Below, in pieces: positions 54,149 through 64,000 of a stretch of DNA of 64,000 bases. The position numbers and the translations under genes are program-made. Source of the DNA: Tieghemiomyces parasiticus (lineage: Eukaryota > Kickxellomycota > Dimargaritomycetes > Dimargaritales > Dimargaritaceae); contig JANBPT010000080.1 in the NCBI GenBank assembly GCA_027575765.1, forward strand, positions 1 through 64,000, written 5' to 3'. Below the pieces are notes generated by a model. The model saw nothing but the letters and a program-made list of their open reading frames with translations, ran no database searches and had not been told where the DNA came from. The first letter of the stretch is position 1. Every line of letters begins with the position of its first letter.

Positions 54149-56116
54149 ATGGCCGCGCTACCCGGTAGGTAATGGCTGTGGGAGGTACCGGGCTATGGTT
54201 TAACTGTCTATGCCTGTACTCTCCTGGTGCCGCATTAACTGGCCAGGGCGGCTTTTGGGAGCATGGTAAACGTCCCTGGGAAGTAGGCTGGCCCATTCTG
54301 GAGCAGTTAGGGTTTTGTAGGGAAGGGGCAGGGTGTCGGGGGGGGGCATCCGGGACGACCCTCGCCCGGGCCCCTTTTCATGGCCTCTTCTTCCTTCTCC
54401 TCTCGCCTGCGCCCAGGTGCCACGCTCCCGGTATCGTCCTGGCCTACACGCCACCCTTTATCCTCGACCCCTATCTGTCCGTCTGGCCCAGTATAGTTTA
54501 TTACCGATATCAGCTGGCCTAGCGTCTCTTTTATACGCCTCCCCCTTAATTATGCGCTAAACCTGCTATGATTGGCCCCCTCATCCCTATCCAGTGTCCA
54601 CGTACTTGGAAGAGCCACTTTTTCAAACTCCGAGCAACAAGCGTCGCCGACTCACCCAGCGTGTGCTGCAGATTACAGGCCAGCTGGAGCTCCTACTTAA
54701 CCGCGAGCAGACCGACTATGTCCAGGTAAGCCCAAGTGCATCTCCTTTCGCCTTCATGTATCTCGACAACACGCCTGGCTAGTGTAGCACTGTGTTAGAA
54801 CAGCTTAGGTTATGCTGATTTGGTTTTGACGGCTGGCTGACAACCAACGGTCCCACCCGTTGATCTGCCCCCCTCCCTTTACCCTCCCGTTAGATGATGA
54901 TGCTGGACGAGAAGGCCGACAAGTTAACCCGGCTACTCAAGACCCTAGTAGCCGAACATGACGAACATAACCGTCCATTGCAGGTAAGTGTCCTGCCGCT
55001 CCGTTACCAAGTGTGATCCTCCCTTCTGACCACCGGTGGGGACGCCCTTGTGGCCAGCCCGTCTCTACTTTCTCTAGCTGCTGCCATTGTAACTCCCTGC
55101 CCTTCTCACTGTCCACGTACTACGAACACTATCTCCCGCGGCCTCATTGCCGTCTATTCGATCCCTGCGTCCTTACCACGACCAGGCCTATTTCCAAGAG
55201 ACTGGATTTGCCGAGCTGTTTCCCTGCGCCATGGCTCGCCTGAGTTTAGAGTCGGTGGCTTCCGGCAAGAAAGCCCATAATACGGGCATCCACGGTAAGT
55301 AGCGTTGGGTTCGATGAATTCTCTGCCATCGGCAATCAACAGCCTATCCTCACGTCACACTCTCCAGACAAGTTGCTTGCCTGTAAACTCACTGTCCCCC
55401 CCCCAACCCAACGCATCCTTCGCTCTCCGCAACCCCGCTTGACGAGGTGTAGGTCACTTTCAAAGCTTGACGACGCTGAACCAAGTGGTCAATATCTGCA
55501 TTCAGCTGCAGCACGATATTGGTCTAGACTGCCACCGCTTCGTACCCCACCAGCTCACCGTACTCTACGTAAGTTTGACCTGGGAATAGCAATAGACATG
55601 TTTACCTGGGGAATTAGTTCGCCAATTACTCCCCGCCCCTCTCTTTGTTTGCCCTATAGGCTTCTATCTCCCATATCCCCGCTTGCTACTTACTTGCCCT
55701 TGCTGCGTCAATTTACCTCCCATTGCTTCTCCTACCTCATTTGCTCACACCAGCAATGTCTGGGCCCGGCCGGTGCTGAGTACAAGAGATACAAAGGCAA
55801 GATTGAGGAGGAGTTTGACCGTATCAAGGCCTACCTGGCGGGAGAGGTGGCGTCCACCCGGCGGGGCGGCAAAAATACTCTGGCAGAGGACGACATTTTG
55901 GACGCCCCGCTCCATCCCAACAAGTTCGACAGCGACCCTATGGCCGTCGACGCGCCCCCGCCCCCGGGTGCTGCTTTGGGCGAACGGCAACGACTCTCAG
56001 GTTACCATCAAAAGTGGCTGCGGGACCTGACCTCCGAGATCGTACTGGAAGCCCTGTATCGTAAAGGTCCCATACGGCACGCCTCTAAACCCCTCGCCAC
56101 CGTGTTGGAGTGCTAG
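54149..56116 (+). CDS. Unrecognised conserved-looking protein, six exons
   Basis: Six exons join in consistent phase to 269 residues: 54149-54164, 54595-54725, 54894-54983, 55201-55294, 55453-55568, 55754-56116. The first holds only ATG plus 13 bases; exon 2 begins in mid-codon and lacks its own ATG, which is why the short exon was sought. Nearly all donors are GTAAGT-like. The product is mainly helical: LTQRVLQITGQLELLLNREQ, MLDEKADKLTRLLKTLVAEH, TTLNQVVNICIQLQHDIG and the charged EYKRYKGKIEEEFDRIKAYL suggest coiled coils, followed by a Pro-rich linker and a short final helix. A basic KRRR near residue 19 could be a nuclear signal. No family was recognised. Exon 4's acceptor and the 16-base exon are the least certain. 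AATAAA at 56311 fits its 3' end. Confidence 0.65.
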
Positions 56117-56704
56117 GCAGCCGAGAAGCGGGGGACAGCACGTCCGTTACCCCCTCCCACTTTGTCAATCGATACGAACCGTGGTCAAGCGACGCTAGAA
56201 CGAGGAACAGCCAGCAGCCTTTGACCGCCCTGCCTCTGCACTTCTTAACCAAATGTCACTGCTGGTTGCGGTCGTCCATCCCCACCCGTTTCCCTTTTTT
56301 TCTGTACGATAATAAACTTGGGTATCCTGTCATGCTGTCATTGACGGTTTTGAAGCCCCTCCGTCTCACCGAGACACGCCGTTGGGCTCTTCACTTCTAC
56401 TATATCCGACTCGACAACAGGCGAGTAGCATAGTATAAGGACCCAGGAAAGCTGGCCCACGCCGAGTCCTCTGTGCTGCTCTACCGGCAGAAAGGCTGAG
56501 GGTAGTATCGAACCGGAAAAGAGCCTCGCTAGGTGCGGTGGCGCTAAAACCGAGATAGCTTGACACCTCTTCGCTTGGTAGCCTGACGGTCGACCTGACT
56601 CACCAGATCCGCACCCTGACCTAATCACGCCTTGTGCCATTCCAAGCCTCTGCAAACTCCCTCCTTGCTTCCTCCATTTCCCTCATCCCCACCCTACCGT
56701 TAGC
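56117..56704. other. Intergenic: 3' UTR of the six-exon gene and GCD7 promoter
   Basis: 588 bases. AATAAA at 56311-56316 lies 195 bases after the upstream stop. A pyrimidine-rich stretch ending CCGTTAG directly precedes the GCD7 ATG; that could also be an acceptor of a 5' UTR intron. No other gene seen. Confidence 0.5.
56311..56316 (+). terminator. Poly(A) signal of the six-exon gene
   Basis: AATAAA 195 bases after the stop codon at 56116. Confidence 0.5.
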
Positions 56705-58790
56705 ATGATATACTCCAAGGACGTCAACGCCATGGTGGAGGCCCTGGTTGCCAAACTGAAGCGCAGGTAATTCACGCCTCCCGGCTTGGTTCGCTTGCTC
56801 CCTCGAAACCTGACGGAACCCCATTCGGTTGGCACAAAGCTGGTGGGGGGCTCTTCGAGCCCGAGCAATCACCCATTTGTACAAGCACTGATACACTCTA
56901 CGGGCCCCCTTCTCCCCTTGTGGCGGTTTCCCTCCGCGTGATTACAGGCAAATCACCGGGTCGTTTCCCATCGCCCTCGAGACCGCAGCACTACTACGCC
57001 AGATTGTGTCAGTGAGCCGCTGGTCGAATGCGGCGGAGCTGATCGCTAAGATCAAGTTGGAAGGCCGCCGGCTGGCCAGTGCCCAACCCAAAGGTAGGTG
57101 CCCGTCAAGCCCCATCCTTCTCCCACCCTTTTACCTTGCTAGCCAGGGCAAGGGAATATTCTCCAAACTTGCCAGAGATATAACACAGGAATGACCCCGC
57201 ACCATCAGTTACCGCCCCCTCCCTTTGGACGGGGGGGGTAGCGGTAACCAGCTTGAATAGTGTCCACGCCAGTCGCTAAGTTTTATTGACTTTGACCTAT
57301 TTACTTGACCTCCCTCCCCTCTCACTTCCCGTCTCCCAAACCATTCCCAGACGTGGTCGTGGCTAACATCGTCCGACGCATTCTGCACCTTATCCGGGTA
57401 GCCTATGCCGAGCATGTCAAGGACCCCAGTGGAGCCGGTCTAACCGGTACGGCTGCCGTGGCCGCTGCCTACGAGCCGCGGTCGTCGCACCCGCACCTGT
57501 CGGCCCAATCATCCATGTTCACCCTCCTAGGCGACCCGGCGGACTCTCCGGCCGATCTTAAGGTGGCCATCCCACACCTCAAATCCGAGATTATCCAGGA
57601 GATCCAGGAGTTTATCGAGGAGCTGGAGGATATGTACACCAACATCGCCACCCAGGCTATGGATCATATTCACTCCAACGAAGTCATCATGACGGCCGGG
57701 TGCTCCAAGACCGTCGAACTGTTTCTTAAGTTCGCCGCCAAGAAGCGCCAGTTCAAGGTCATCGTAGTCGAATCGGCCCCATCCTACCGCGGCCATGAGA
57801 TGGCCCTCGCTCTCTCTGGTGCCGGCATAGATACTACCTTGATCCCTGACTCGGCGGTGTTCGCCATGATGGCCCGCGTTAACAAGGTCATTCTGGGCAC
57901 TTCGGCCAGTAAGTAGATTGTCGGGTTGTGAATGAGACTGAGAGCTAGCGGCCGAGGGGCTTAAAGCAAAGAAATGGCACACCAGGCCACGCCTCCTGCC
58001 CCTCCCCCCTTAAAGAGCAAAGCTGGCGCAGACCCTCCTCCCCGTTCCGATAGGGGTCCAACTCAAACTGGCACGCTGACCTTCAGTATCCATTTACGCT
58101 ACCCAACACCCACCCTACACCAGTCCTGGCCAACGGCGGCCTCATTTCGTTGAGCGGCTCGCAAATGATCGTCGAAGCCGCCAAGCACCACTCCATCCCT
58201 GTGATCGTCTGCGGCGGTATCTTCAAACTCTCGCCTGTATTCCCCTTCGACGAGGACTCCCTCAATACGCTAGTTTCACCGGACTCGGTGCTCAGTTTTG
58301 ACAATGGTAAGCGTCCACCACTGCTGACCTTATTAGACAACGAACACCCGTACCACGGATAAGGCTTGGCCGTCATAGTCACATTTCTAACCCTGCCGCG
58401 TCTTCAACCTCCTCAAACGGGACACCTCCTCCTCATCTCTTGGCAACGTCTAATCCGACACATCTACTAGGCGACGCCGTGGCCAAGGTCGAAATTGTCA
58501 ACCCGCAGTACGACTACGTTGCGCCCGAGTTCATCGATCTGTTCATTACCAACCTGTAAGTGCCCTCCCCCTCAATTGATATGGTGACAGAGAGATCAAC
58601 CTCATAGCACGGTAAACTATGGAAGTCGGATACCTTCTCGAATAGCCACTAATCTCCCTCTGCCTGAATCACCTTTTCACCTAATATATCCATACCCTCT
58701 TTAACCAGTGGTGGCCATCCCCCGTCGTACTTGTACCGCCTTCTTAACGAAAACTACGATGCAGAAGATACTTACCTACTCAAAAACTAG
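56705..58790 (+). CDS. GCD7: Translation initiation factor eIF2B subunit beta
   Basis: eIF2B-beta (Gcd7) is a regulatory subunit of the guanine-nucleotide exchange factor for eIF2. Six exons join in phase to 371 residues: 56705-56766, 56948-57093, 57351-57908, 58124-58306, 58471-58555, 58709-58790. The N-terminal helical domain includes VEALVAKLKRRQITGSFPIA and ETAALLRQIVS; an extra Ala/Ser-rich loop (about 90-115) interrupts it. The Rossmann-like domain has the family hallmarks HSNEVIMTAGCSKTVELFL, RGHEMALALSGAGIDTTLI, VNKVILGTSAILANGG, AKHHSIPVIVCGGIFKLSP, PQYDYVAPEFIDLFITNLGG and the final PPSYLYRLLNENYDAEDTYL. These match beta rather than alpha or delta. Its length equals the yeast protein closely. 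The gene is convergent with MPC1. Confidence 0.94.
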
Positions 58791-59040
58791 AGTCTCAGAT
58801 TTGTAGTGCGCAGCAACCAGCCAGCCACGCGTCCTTCGATTTCAATATATGGTCAAATAATCGTGGAAATGTACCAAACAAACCTGATTTAATTTGCCCA
58901 GCGACGCTGGCAGTTTTCAGTAGGTTGAGGTCTATTATTTCAGATGTCTAAAGAGAAGGCTTCCATTGACGGTCAACTTGGTTATTCTTGAGATCCCACC
59001 ATGGCGTGACATTTGGGGTGTACCGTTAAAGTACCACTTA

Positions 59041-59644
59041 TCACTGTTTGGAAGCTGGCTCCGAGATGGCAGCCGGCACGGCCTCCACCTGCTGCAGCTT
59101 CTGGGCGGCTTCCCGGCCCCCTAGGTGGTTGTAGCTGATGAAGCGGTAGCCTTGCACCAGCTGGCACATCTCATTCGTGAAATGGCAGGCAAAGAGAAGG
59201 TGGTTGCGGGGCTGCACCATCCAGGCGAAGCGCATGAACACCAACGAGTAAACCGAGAGGGCTTTCGTTCGGTAGGTGAGCGGGGGGAGGGGGTTAACCG
59301 AGGACAGGTATACGGGGCGGGCGTGAAATTGGACAGTGTACTTTGGTTAGCAATAGAACCCACACAAAGTGATCTTGTCCATCGGGTCATGAACCGTGAG
59401 CGCGGCAGGCAAGCACCACGGCCATACCGCCGACAGGGTGTCTCCCTCGGACAATTACTAGCGTGAATCACTTACCGGCCGTCATTTTGCCGCTGATGAT
59501 CTCAGGATCCTTCTTCATATCGGCCATGGCGGCCAGTGGCAGACCCCAGTTGGCCACGGGACCCCAGAAGTGGGTGCTGCATAGGTAGGAACGGAACTCC
59601 TTGCTCGTCAGCTTTTCGGCGAAGCGCGAGGCCCAGGAACTCAT
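59041..59644 (-). CDS. MPC1: Mitochondrial pyruvate carrier subunit MPC1
   Basis: MPC1 forms with MPC2/3 the inner-membrane carrier that brings pyruvate into mitochondria. Two exons, 59476-59644 and 59041-59261, give 129 residues, slightly longer than the usual ~110-130. The first exon encodes [20 protein letters not shown], the invariant [20 protein letters not shown] and [11 protein letters not shown]; the second continues [40 protein letters not shown]. The three short membrane segments of the family are all present. The donor is CCG|GTAAGT; the acceptor GAAAG is unusual in lacking a pyrimidine before AG but is the only one that keeps the frame. The tail ([14 protein letters not shown]) is variable in the family. 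The stop lies 250 bases from the GCD7 stop. Confidence 0.95.
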
Positions 59645-60462
59645 GGCGGAAGGGTTAGACCGGGTTAAGGCGGGGGAAGGTGATGGGATTGGGGGGATGC
59701 AGTAACCTAGAATAGGCGAGTTCAGTAAGTGATGTCGAAATAGAAGATGCTACCGGTCAGGAATCTAGGTTCGACCCGAGATGGCAAGGCTAGTGAGCGG
59801 ACAGGTCGGGGACTGTTGGGACGTGTGTGGCGGTGTTGCCTAAGGCCTCTTAAGACAGTGAGTGATAAGGGGGTCACAGTAATGGCCGCTATTGGATCGG
59901 GTGTCGGGCCACGTCTCCCCTTCGGTATTGCGGAATGGTCAGTGGCGGGGAAACGTTGCCCCAGTTCATCCATTTTATCCTCGGCATCCCTGGCCATTTA
60001 TTGACAGAAAGTCGTCCTTGGGTTACCGTAGTTATCCCTACCCCCATCTCGCAACCTTCCGCACCTTTAGGTTTTGGTCTGGGCATGGTAGTCAAGACGG
60101 CAGGGCAGAGCCGGTCTACCTCCCTCCCCATTGAACCATGGAAGGAGGCAGCTGTCCGTTCGTTTACTAATGACTGATAAATAGCAGCTCACAGGAGTCA
60201 TCATCAATACCACGAGTCATTAACTAGGCACCCCTCGAGTTGGCCTCGCTGCGTGACACCCTGCCTAGGATTGTTTACGGGCCTAATCTGCTCTGCCACT
60301 AGCGCATAGCACCCATTTCATAGCCCCTTAAAGCGGCGGTGGACTACGGCACCATTTTTACTACCAACTCCATCCGGCAAGGCGGCTCGATATCTATACC
60401 CATTAATTTGCCAGCTGTAGCTTACTATATAAAGTACAACCCACCAAATCTACACTTCCTAA
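59645..60462. other. Intergenic region
   Basis: 818 bases between the MPC1 start and the 3' end of the HAD-family gene, both on the minus strand. Short frames only; no RNA gene or repeat recognised. Confidence 0.5.
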
Positions 60463-62400
60463 TCAGCCAGCAGGGGTGCCATTTAAGTCCTCGTCGGAAA
60501 AACTGAACACCTTGATAATTGCCTCGATCACTTCACCGTTTTCTAAGTCGAGCGTCAGGTTTTGCTCGCTTAGGTGGGCTGTCACAACCCGAATGGCCTG
60601 GCCCATCGGTTTCCCCTGGATCCTCGGGTGCCATTTCTTGATGAGCCGGCCGAGTCGGACCTGGGGCGGCCCACGGGCGGCGGCGGCAGCGGCCTCCGCG
60701 GCGGGGTCATAGAGGGTAGTGCGGGTCTCCTCAGTCAGACGCACGTCCAACGGCACGGGTTCAGGCAGGGTTTCCCACTGGGCAGTGGCACGGGCCCGGT
60801 ACAGGTCGCCCAGATTGCCCGTATAGGCTACGGCCAAGCAGGGGGCCTCGCCGTGGAAGTGGGCGTTTAGAAGCGGTGTCGGAAGGTCAAATTCGGCGAG
60901 TAGACCCCGTCCTTCAACCTGGCCGAGCCGAATCACTGCGATACGGAGGGGGAACTGGCCCAACCGGCCGCGACGGTGGGTTAGTGATGGAGTCAAGAAC
61001 TGAGCCAGGTCGTCCGGGAGTTGACCAGGGTAAAACCGCGCCGTGAAGGGCCGACGGGTCCAGGCGGGCGAGAGCGGGTGCAGGCCGAATAGGCGGCTCT
61101 GAGACTCCCGGGATAGGTTTATAAAAGTCTGGCTCACGCCGGTGCGCAGCTCGTACAAGGTGATGGCTGGGTGATGTGGCGCTGGACTGCTGGTCACGGA
61201 GGCCGAAGGCGACCCCACGGCGACGAAAGGCAAGGTGAGTGAGGGTGAATCCCCTCCGATTAGTGAGGCACTTAGGTTGCGGTGGAGATCGGCCTCGGGT
61301 CCGTGGGACGGAGCTGGCGGGATAAGAAGGGCCTTCTGCCGGGCATTATACTCGTCCACCGTACGTTGCACGAGGTCGTACTCGAGATCAGAGGCCATAC
61401 TGCCGTGACGCGGAACAAAGTCTGGGGTTCCACCTGTTTGCAGTCGACCCCGGGCGATCAGGTCTTCCACAAACTTCTGGAACCGTAGCTTGTGATGCGA
61501 CCGGTCTTCCCATATCAGGAGTTCGCGGACGGCCGGGAACTCCTGCAGGAGTAGGTTCATGACGTGCAGCTTGTAGGTCAAAGTGGGTGCCACCAGGTCG
61601 AAATCGGCTACCGGGGAGGAAGAGGCAGCCACCAAGGCATTCTTCGGGTCGGGGTTAACGACGCATGGCGGGGTTTCCTTGAGGAATTTCATGTCAAACT
61701 GCAGATCAGCAACGGCCAAAATACGGTCAATCGGTTCTGTGAACTTAGGGGCACCCCGGCCCGTCATCATCACGGTGAGGGTGTTCGATTGGCGCAAGGA
61801 GGCTCGGGCGTCGGCGAGAACAGGTGCACAAAAGTCACCGATATGGGCGCGAACGTAGGGCGGCGTGAGCGTGCGCGGGTCGTGGAACCAGCCCAGGGTG
61901 GGGCTCATGAGCGCACCCACCAGTTTGTTATCCCACAGCCGGCGGTTGGGCACCGGCGAGGCGAATAGCGTATTGTCAAAATCGAAAATGCGCAGTGAAG
62001 TCACATGAGCAAAGGGGTCCGCGGTGACCGGAGCTGTGTCCACCGTCGTGGTACTAGTATCACCGTCATCCTCATGGGTCAGCTTCCGCTTCAAAAGGGG
62101 TCCGCTGGTGCCCGCATTGCCAGCCGACGTGGGTTGGCCAGACTCGGCCCGCTGCCGGAGGTAATCGGTTTTGAAGGAAGCGATAGTGCGGCGGTAGCAG
62201 TTTTCTCCGAACGCGTATATTACGGGATCGGCCAAAACTTCAGGGGCCGAAGCTGTGGGCGCGGGAGGCAGATCGGCCATGGTTGTCCGGGTGCGGTGGG
62301 CCTGGTCAACGGCGATCGGCAAGGTGCGTCGGTGCCCAAGTAAGACGTTAAACCGTAGTAATGACGGCGTGTGGATGTAGTAAGATGCGGTCGGCTGCAT
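60463..62400 (-). CDS. HAD-domain protein of the 'Swiss Army Knife' RNA-repair-like family
   Basis: A 645-residue single-exon protein. The N-terminal half has a HAD hydrolase-like domain: motif I LRIFDFDNTLFASPVPNRRL (D140-x-D142) followed by LWDNKLVGALMSPTLGWFHD, then VMMTGRG as motif II and later ELLIWEDRSHHKLRFQKFVE as the acidic motif. This order and the 'W.d' loop fit the fungal HAD_SAK_1 family, named by its occurrence in predicted RNA-repair proteins; its biochemical role is not established. The C-terminal half has beta-rich segments (PLRIAVIRLGQVEGRGLLAE, CLAVAYTGNLGDLYRARATA) of unknown function and a final helix. Two starts are possible: ATG at 62400 (with an Arg-rich, perhaps mitochondrial, extension) or ATG at 62280 (MADLPPAP), which has the better context ACCATGG. 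Confidence 0.82.
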   Translation of the reverse strand: MQPTASYYIHTPSLLRFNVLLGHRRTLPIAVDQAHRTRTTMADLPPAPTASAPEVLADPVIYAFGENCYRRTIASFKTDYLRQRAESGQPTSAGNAGTSGPLLKRKLTHEDDGDTSTTTVDTAPVTADPFAHVTSLRIFDFDNTLFASPVPNRRLWDNKLVGALMSPTLGWFHDPRTLTPPYVRAHIGDFCAPVLADARASLRQSNTLTVMMTGRGAPKFTEPIDRILAVADLQFDMKFLKETPPCVVNPDPKNALVAASSSPVADFDLVAPTLTYKLHVMNLLLQEFPAVRELLIWEDRSHHKLRFQKFVEDLIARGRLQTGGTPDFVPRHGSMASDLEYDLVQRTVDEYNARQKALLIPPAPSHGPEADLHRNLSASLIGGDSPSLTLPFVAVGSPSASVTSSPAPHHPAITLYELRTGVSQTFINLSRESQSRLFGLHPLSPAWTRRPFTARFYPGQLPDDLAQFLTPSLTHRRGRLGQFPLRIAVIRLGQVEGRGLLAEFDLPTPLLNAHFHGEAPCLAVAYTGNLGDLYRARATAQWETLPEPVPLDVRLTEETRTTLYDPAAEAAAAAARGPPQVRLGRLIKKWHPRIQGKPMGQAIRVVTAHLSEQNLTLDLENGEVIEAIIKVFSFSDEDLNGTPAG

Positions 62401-62424
62401 GGCCAGGATGTGGTGCCGATGGAC

Positions 62425-62447
62425 GGAGGAGGAGGAGGAGGAGGAGG
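62425..62447. repeat. (GGA)n trinucleotide repeat
   Basis: Seven GGA units directly upstream of the HAD gene start; on that gene's strand it is a CCT tract of the kind seen in other leaders here. Confidence 0.75.
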
Positions 62448-62716
62448 CGAATCAGGACATGCATCCAATCGACGTGGAGACCTCATTTACCAGAGTGGTG
62501 GATGGTTGGGCACCATCCCCCACTGCCGATGCGGCAGCAGTACTCTGCCATGGGGTTGAAATCTATCCCCCGCCAGGTCGACGGTTTCATTTTGCTGGGG
62601 TCGCCAGAATAAAGCCTCTTCACCCTTTCTCTGATAGCTATCCAGCGGGGAGGGTGGTTTCCAGCCCTACAATAACAATGTCGAAATCTTGTTTAGCCTA
62701 TATATTACGGCCGCCT

Positions 62717-62732
62717 TTTATTCCTTTTTATT
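62717..62732 (-). terminator. Two poly(A) signals of NUP54
   Basis: Minus-strand AATAAA at 62722-62717 and 62732-62727, 67-82 bases beyond the NUP54 stop. Confidence 0.5.
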
Positions 62733-62798
62733 GGATCTAACTCGGGTCAGAGTTCTGGGCCTCCGGATCATTAGATACAGCGGGTGTAGTTTTACCCC

Positions 62799-64000
62799 TC
62801 ATGCCGTGCGACCTTCGAGTAGGGCCTTGGTGTCCTTGATATCCTTCTGCATCACACCAGTCAGCTGGGTCAGTCCAGCCTGGTAGTTGTCAAGTAGGTT
62901 GACGCAGGTCTCAAGGTCCACGTCATTGGCTACCTCGTAGCGGATGCTGCCGTGGCGGGTCTGGGCCACACGGTTGGTGGCAGCGAGGAGGGACTGGGTC
63001 TGCGTCCACAGGTCTTGGGCGCGCCGCTGCAGCTGACCGGGTCGGCTGAGTTCGCCCTGCATCCGTTCGAGCCGCACTCTCATGATTTCCTCCTCGGGCC
63101 GAAGGGTCTGGCCGCGGAACCGTACCACCTGGGCCAGCTTCATCAGCCGCTGGATGCGCTGGCTCTGCTCCTGGTTACGGCGCCGATACTCTGTCAGCTT
63201 GGACTGCGTGTCCACCTGGTGCCGTGTCTGCAGCTGGGTTAGCTTCTGGGCGATCTCCTCGGCCTTGGCCGCATGGGCCTCACTCTCGGCCCGCTGTTGC
63301 TCCGCCCGCTTGCGCAGATCTTCGAATCCCACCGCCAGCGCCGGTACTAGACATGTCCGATCTGGGTTGTCCTGCTGGGCCTGATCCCACAGGGCCGGAT
63401 CGTGGTCAGGTGGGCATGTATATAGGTGGACCTGTTGGGGATCCACCAAATTATAGAAGTAGTGCTTAAACTGACACAACGGGGAGTGAGGATTCCACAT
63501 CTCCTTGATGAGCATAAGCTGGTCCCAGACATTATCTTGGTTGTGCTGTTGCAGGTGGGAGATTTGCGCCATGGACTGTGGCTGTAGGCCTGGTGCCGAC
63601 GTGGCGGGGGTTGGGTTGGCAGCCCCCCAGCCCGAGGGAGCACTCGTCGCACCGAAGCCCGTGGCAGAAGCACCGGTGCTGGCACCAAAGCCACCACCTG
63701 CAGGGGTGCCGGCCGACGCAAAGAGACCAGTGGTAGGTGCGGTGGTTGCCGGGGTACCGAACGTGCCCGTTGAGCCTGAAGGGGCGGTGCTGGTTAGGCT
63801 ACCGAACGCAATGGTGGTGACTGTCGAGGTCACAGCCGCGCCAAAGGCCGGGGCGGCAGGCGCAGCGGAAGTCTGGCTCCCGAATCCGCCACCAAAGGCG
63901 CCCCCGAAAGTGGGAGGCTTCAGAGCGGTGGCGTTTAGGCCGGGGTTCGATAGCGAACGCTTAATCGTCGAGCCGAAGCCGGTCGGGGTGGCCGCGGCTG
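62799..64000 (-). CDS. NUP54: Nucleoporin NUP54/NUP57, 5' end outside the window
   Basis: Nup54 (Nup57 in yeast) is a central-channel FG nucleoporin that pairs with Nup62 and Nup58. About 400 residues are visible; the frame stays open to the window edge, so the N-terminus and any upstream exons are missing. The first 130 residues are an FG region rich in Gly, Thr, Ala with GFG and AFG units (FGGAFGGGFGSQT, GTFGTPATTAPTTGLF, GFGATSAPSGW). The conserved alpha/beta domain follows: NVWDQLMLIKEMWNPHSPLC, FKHYFYNLVDPQQVHLYTCP, DPALWDQAQQDNPD, PALAVGFEDLRKRAEQQ. The C-terminal coiled coil (EEIAQKLTQLQTRHQVDTQS, RRNQEQSQRIQRLMKLAQVV, RPEEEIMRVRLERMQGEL) matches Nup54. The last helix ends KDTKALLEGRTA. 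Confidence 0.92.
   Translation of the reverse strand, partial: AAATPTGFGSTIKRSLSNPGLNATALKPPTFGGAFGGGFGSQTSAAPAAPAFGAAVTSTVTTIAFGSLTSTAPSGSTGTFGTPATTAPTTGLFASAGTPAGGGFGASTGASATGFGATSAPSGWGAANPTPATSAPGLQPQSMAQISHLQQHNQDNVWDQLMLIKEMWNPHSPLCQFKHYFYNLVDPQQVHLYTCPPDHDPALWDQAQQDNPDRTCLVPALAVGFEDLRKRAEQQRAESEAHAAKAEEIAQKLTQLQTRHQVDTQSKLTEYRRRNQEQSQRIQRLMKLAQVVRFRGQTLRPEEEIMRVRLERMQGELSRPGQLQRRAQDLWTQTQSLLAATNRVAQTRHGSIRYEVANDVDLETCVNLLDNYQAGLTQLTGVMQKDIKDTKALLEGRTA

Larger units (their letters stand above)
62401..62798. other. Spacer between the HAD gene and NUP54
   Basis: 398 bases holding the HAD gene promoter and the NUP54 3' end. It includes a GGA trinucleotide repeat (about 62425-62447) and two minus-strand AATAAA signals. 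Confidence 0.5.

Noticed and set aside
1..64000. CRISPR arrays, bacterial operons or insertion sequences
   Set aside because: No regularly spaced direct repeats, no Shine-Dalgarno-led gene strings and no transposase; gene structure is eukaryotic throughout.

Overview
The window looks like nuclear DNA of a filamentous, probably early-diverging fungus. Evidence: a Zn(II)2Cys6 regulator and a fungal-type bZIP, fungal sets of housekeeping genes, introns with strong GTAAGT donors and AG acceptors (10 introns in one gene, none in several very long ones), and eukaryotic tRNA genes with internal A/B boxes and T-run terminators. Placement in Zoopagomycota/Kickxellomycotina-like fungi is an inference from general gene flavour only and was not tested. 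Coding parts are GC-rich; about 1-2.6 kb and 37.3-38.7 kb are clearly AT-richer.

Layout, left to right: an AT-rich start with LTR-like fragments and a tRNA-Glu; an oxalate--CoA ligase type acyl-CoA synthetase (minus); MAU2/SCC4 cohesin loader (plus, 11 exons); a small hypothetical ORF; SEC63 (plus); EME1/MMS4 nuclease partner (minus); APC10/DOC1 (plus, 4 exons); a FHIP dynein-adaptor subunit (minus); a Zn2Cys6 regulator (minus); a 5.6 kb stretch without a convincing gene; two intronless secreted proteins of unknown family that look like diverged tandem paralogues (29.5-32.8 kb, plus); a cation-chloride cotransporter (minus); an AT-rich stretch; a bZIP factor (minus); a 3.6 kb stretch with only weak candidates; GET4 (plus); tRNA-Thr; a candidate spliced gene (minus); a large ankyrin protein (plus); an unrecognised 6-exon gene (plus); eIF2B-beta/GCD7 (plus, 6 exons); MPC1 (minus, 2 exons); a HAD-type 'Swiss Army Knife' family protein (minus); and the 3' part of NUP54 (minus) running off the right edge.

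The genes do not form a pathway cluster. They are mostly single-copy cell-biology genes: chromosome cohesion and recombination (MAU2, EME1, APC10), ER protein insertion (SEC63, GET4), trafficking (FHIP, NUP54), translation (GCD7, tRNAs) and metabolism/transport (acyl-CoA synthetase, MPC1, cotransporter). The part least explained by known families is the secreted pair at 29.5-32.8 kb, in a gene-poor island with an LTR-like promoter/poly(A) signature between the two genes. Exon structures were deduced by eye from donor/acceptor motifs, reading phase and family conservation; no alignment or database search was run.
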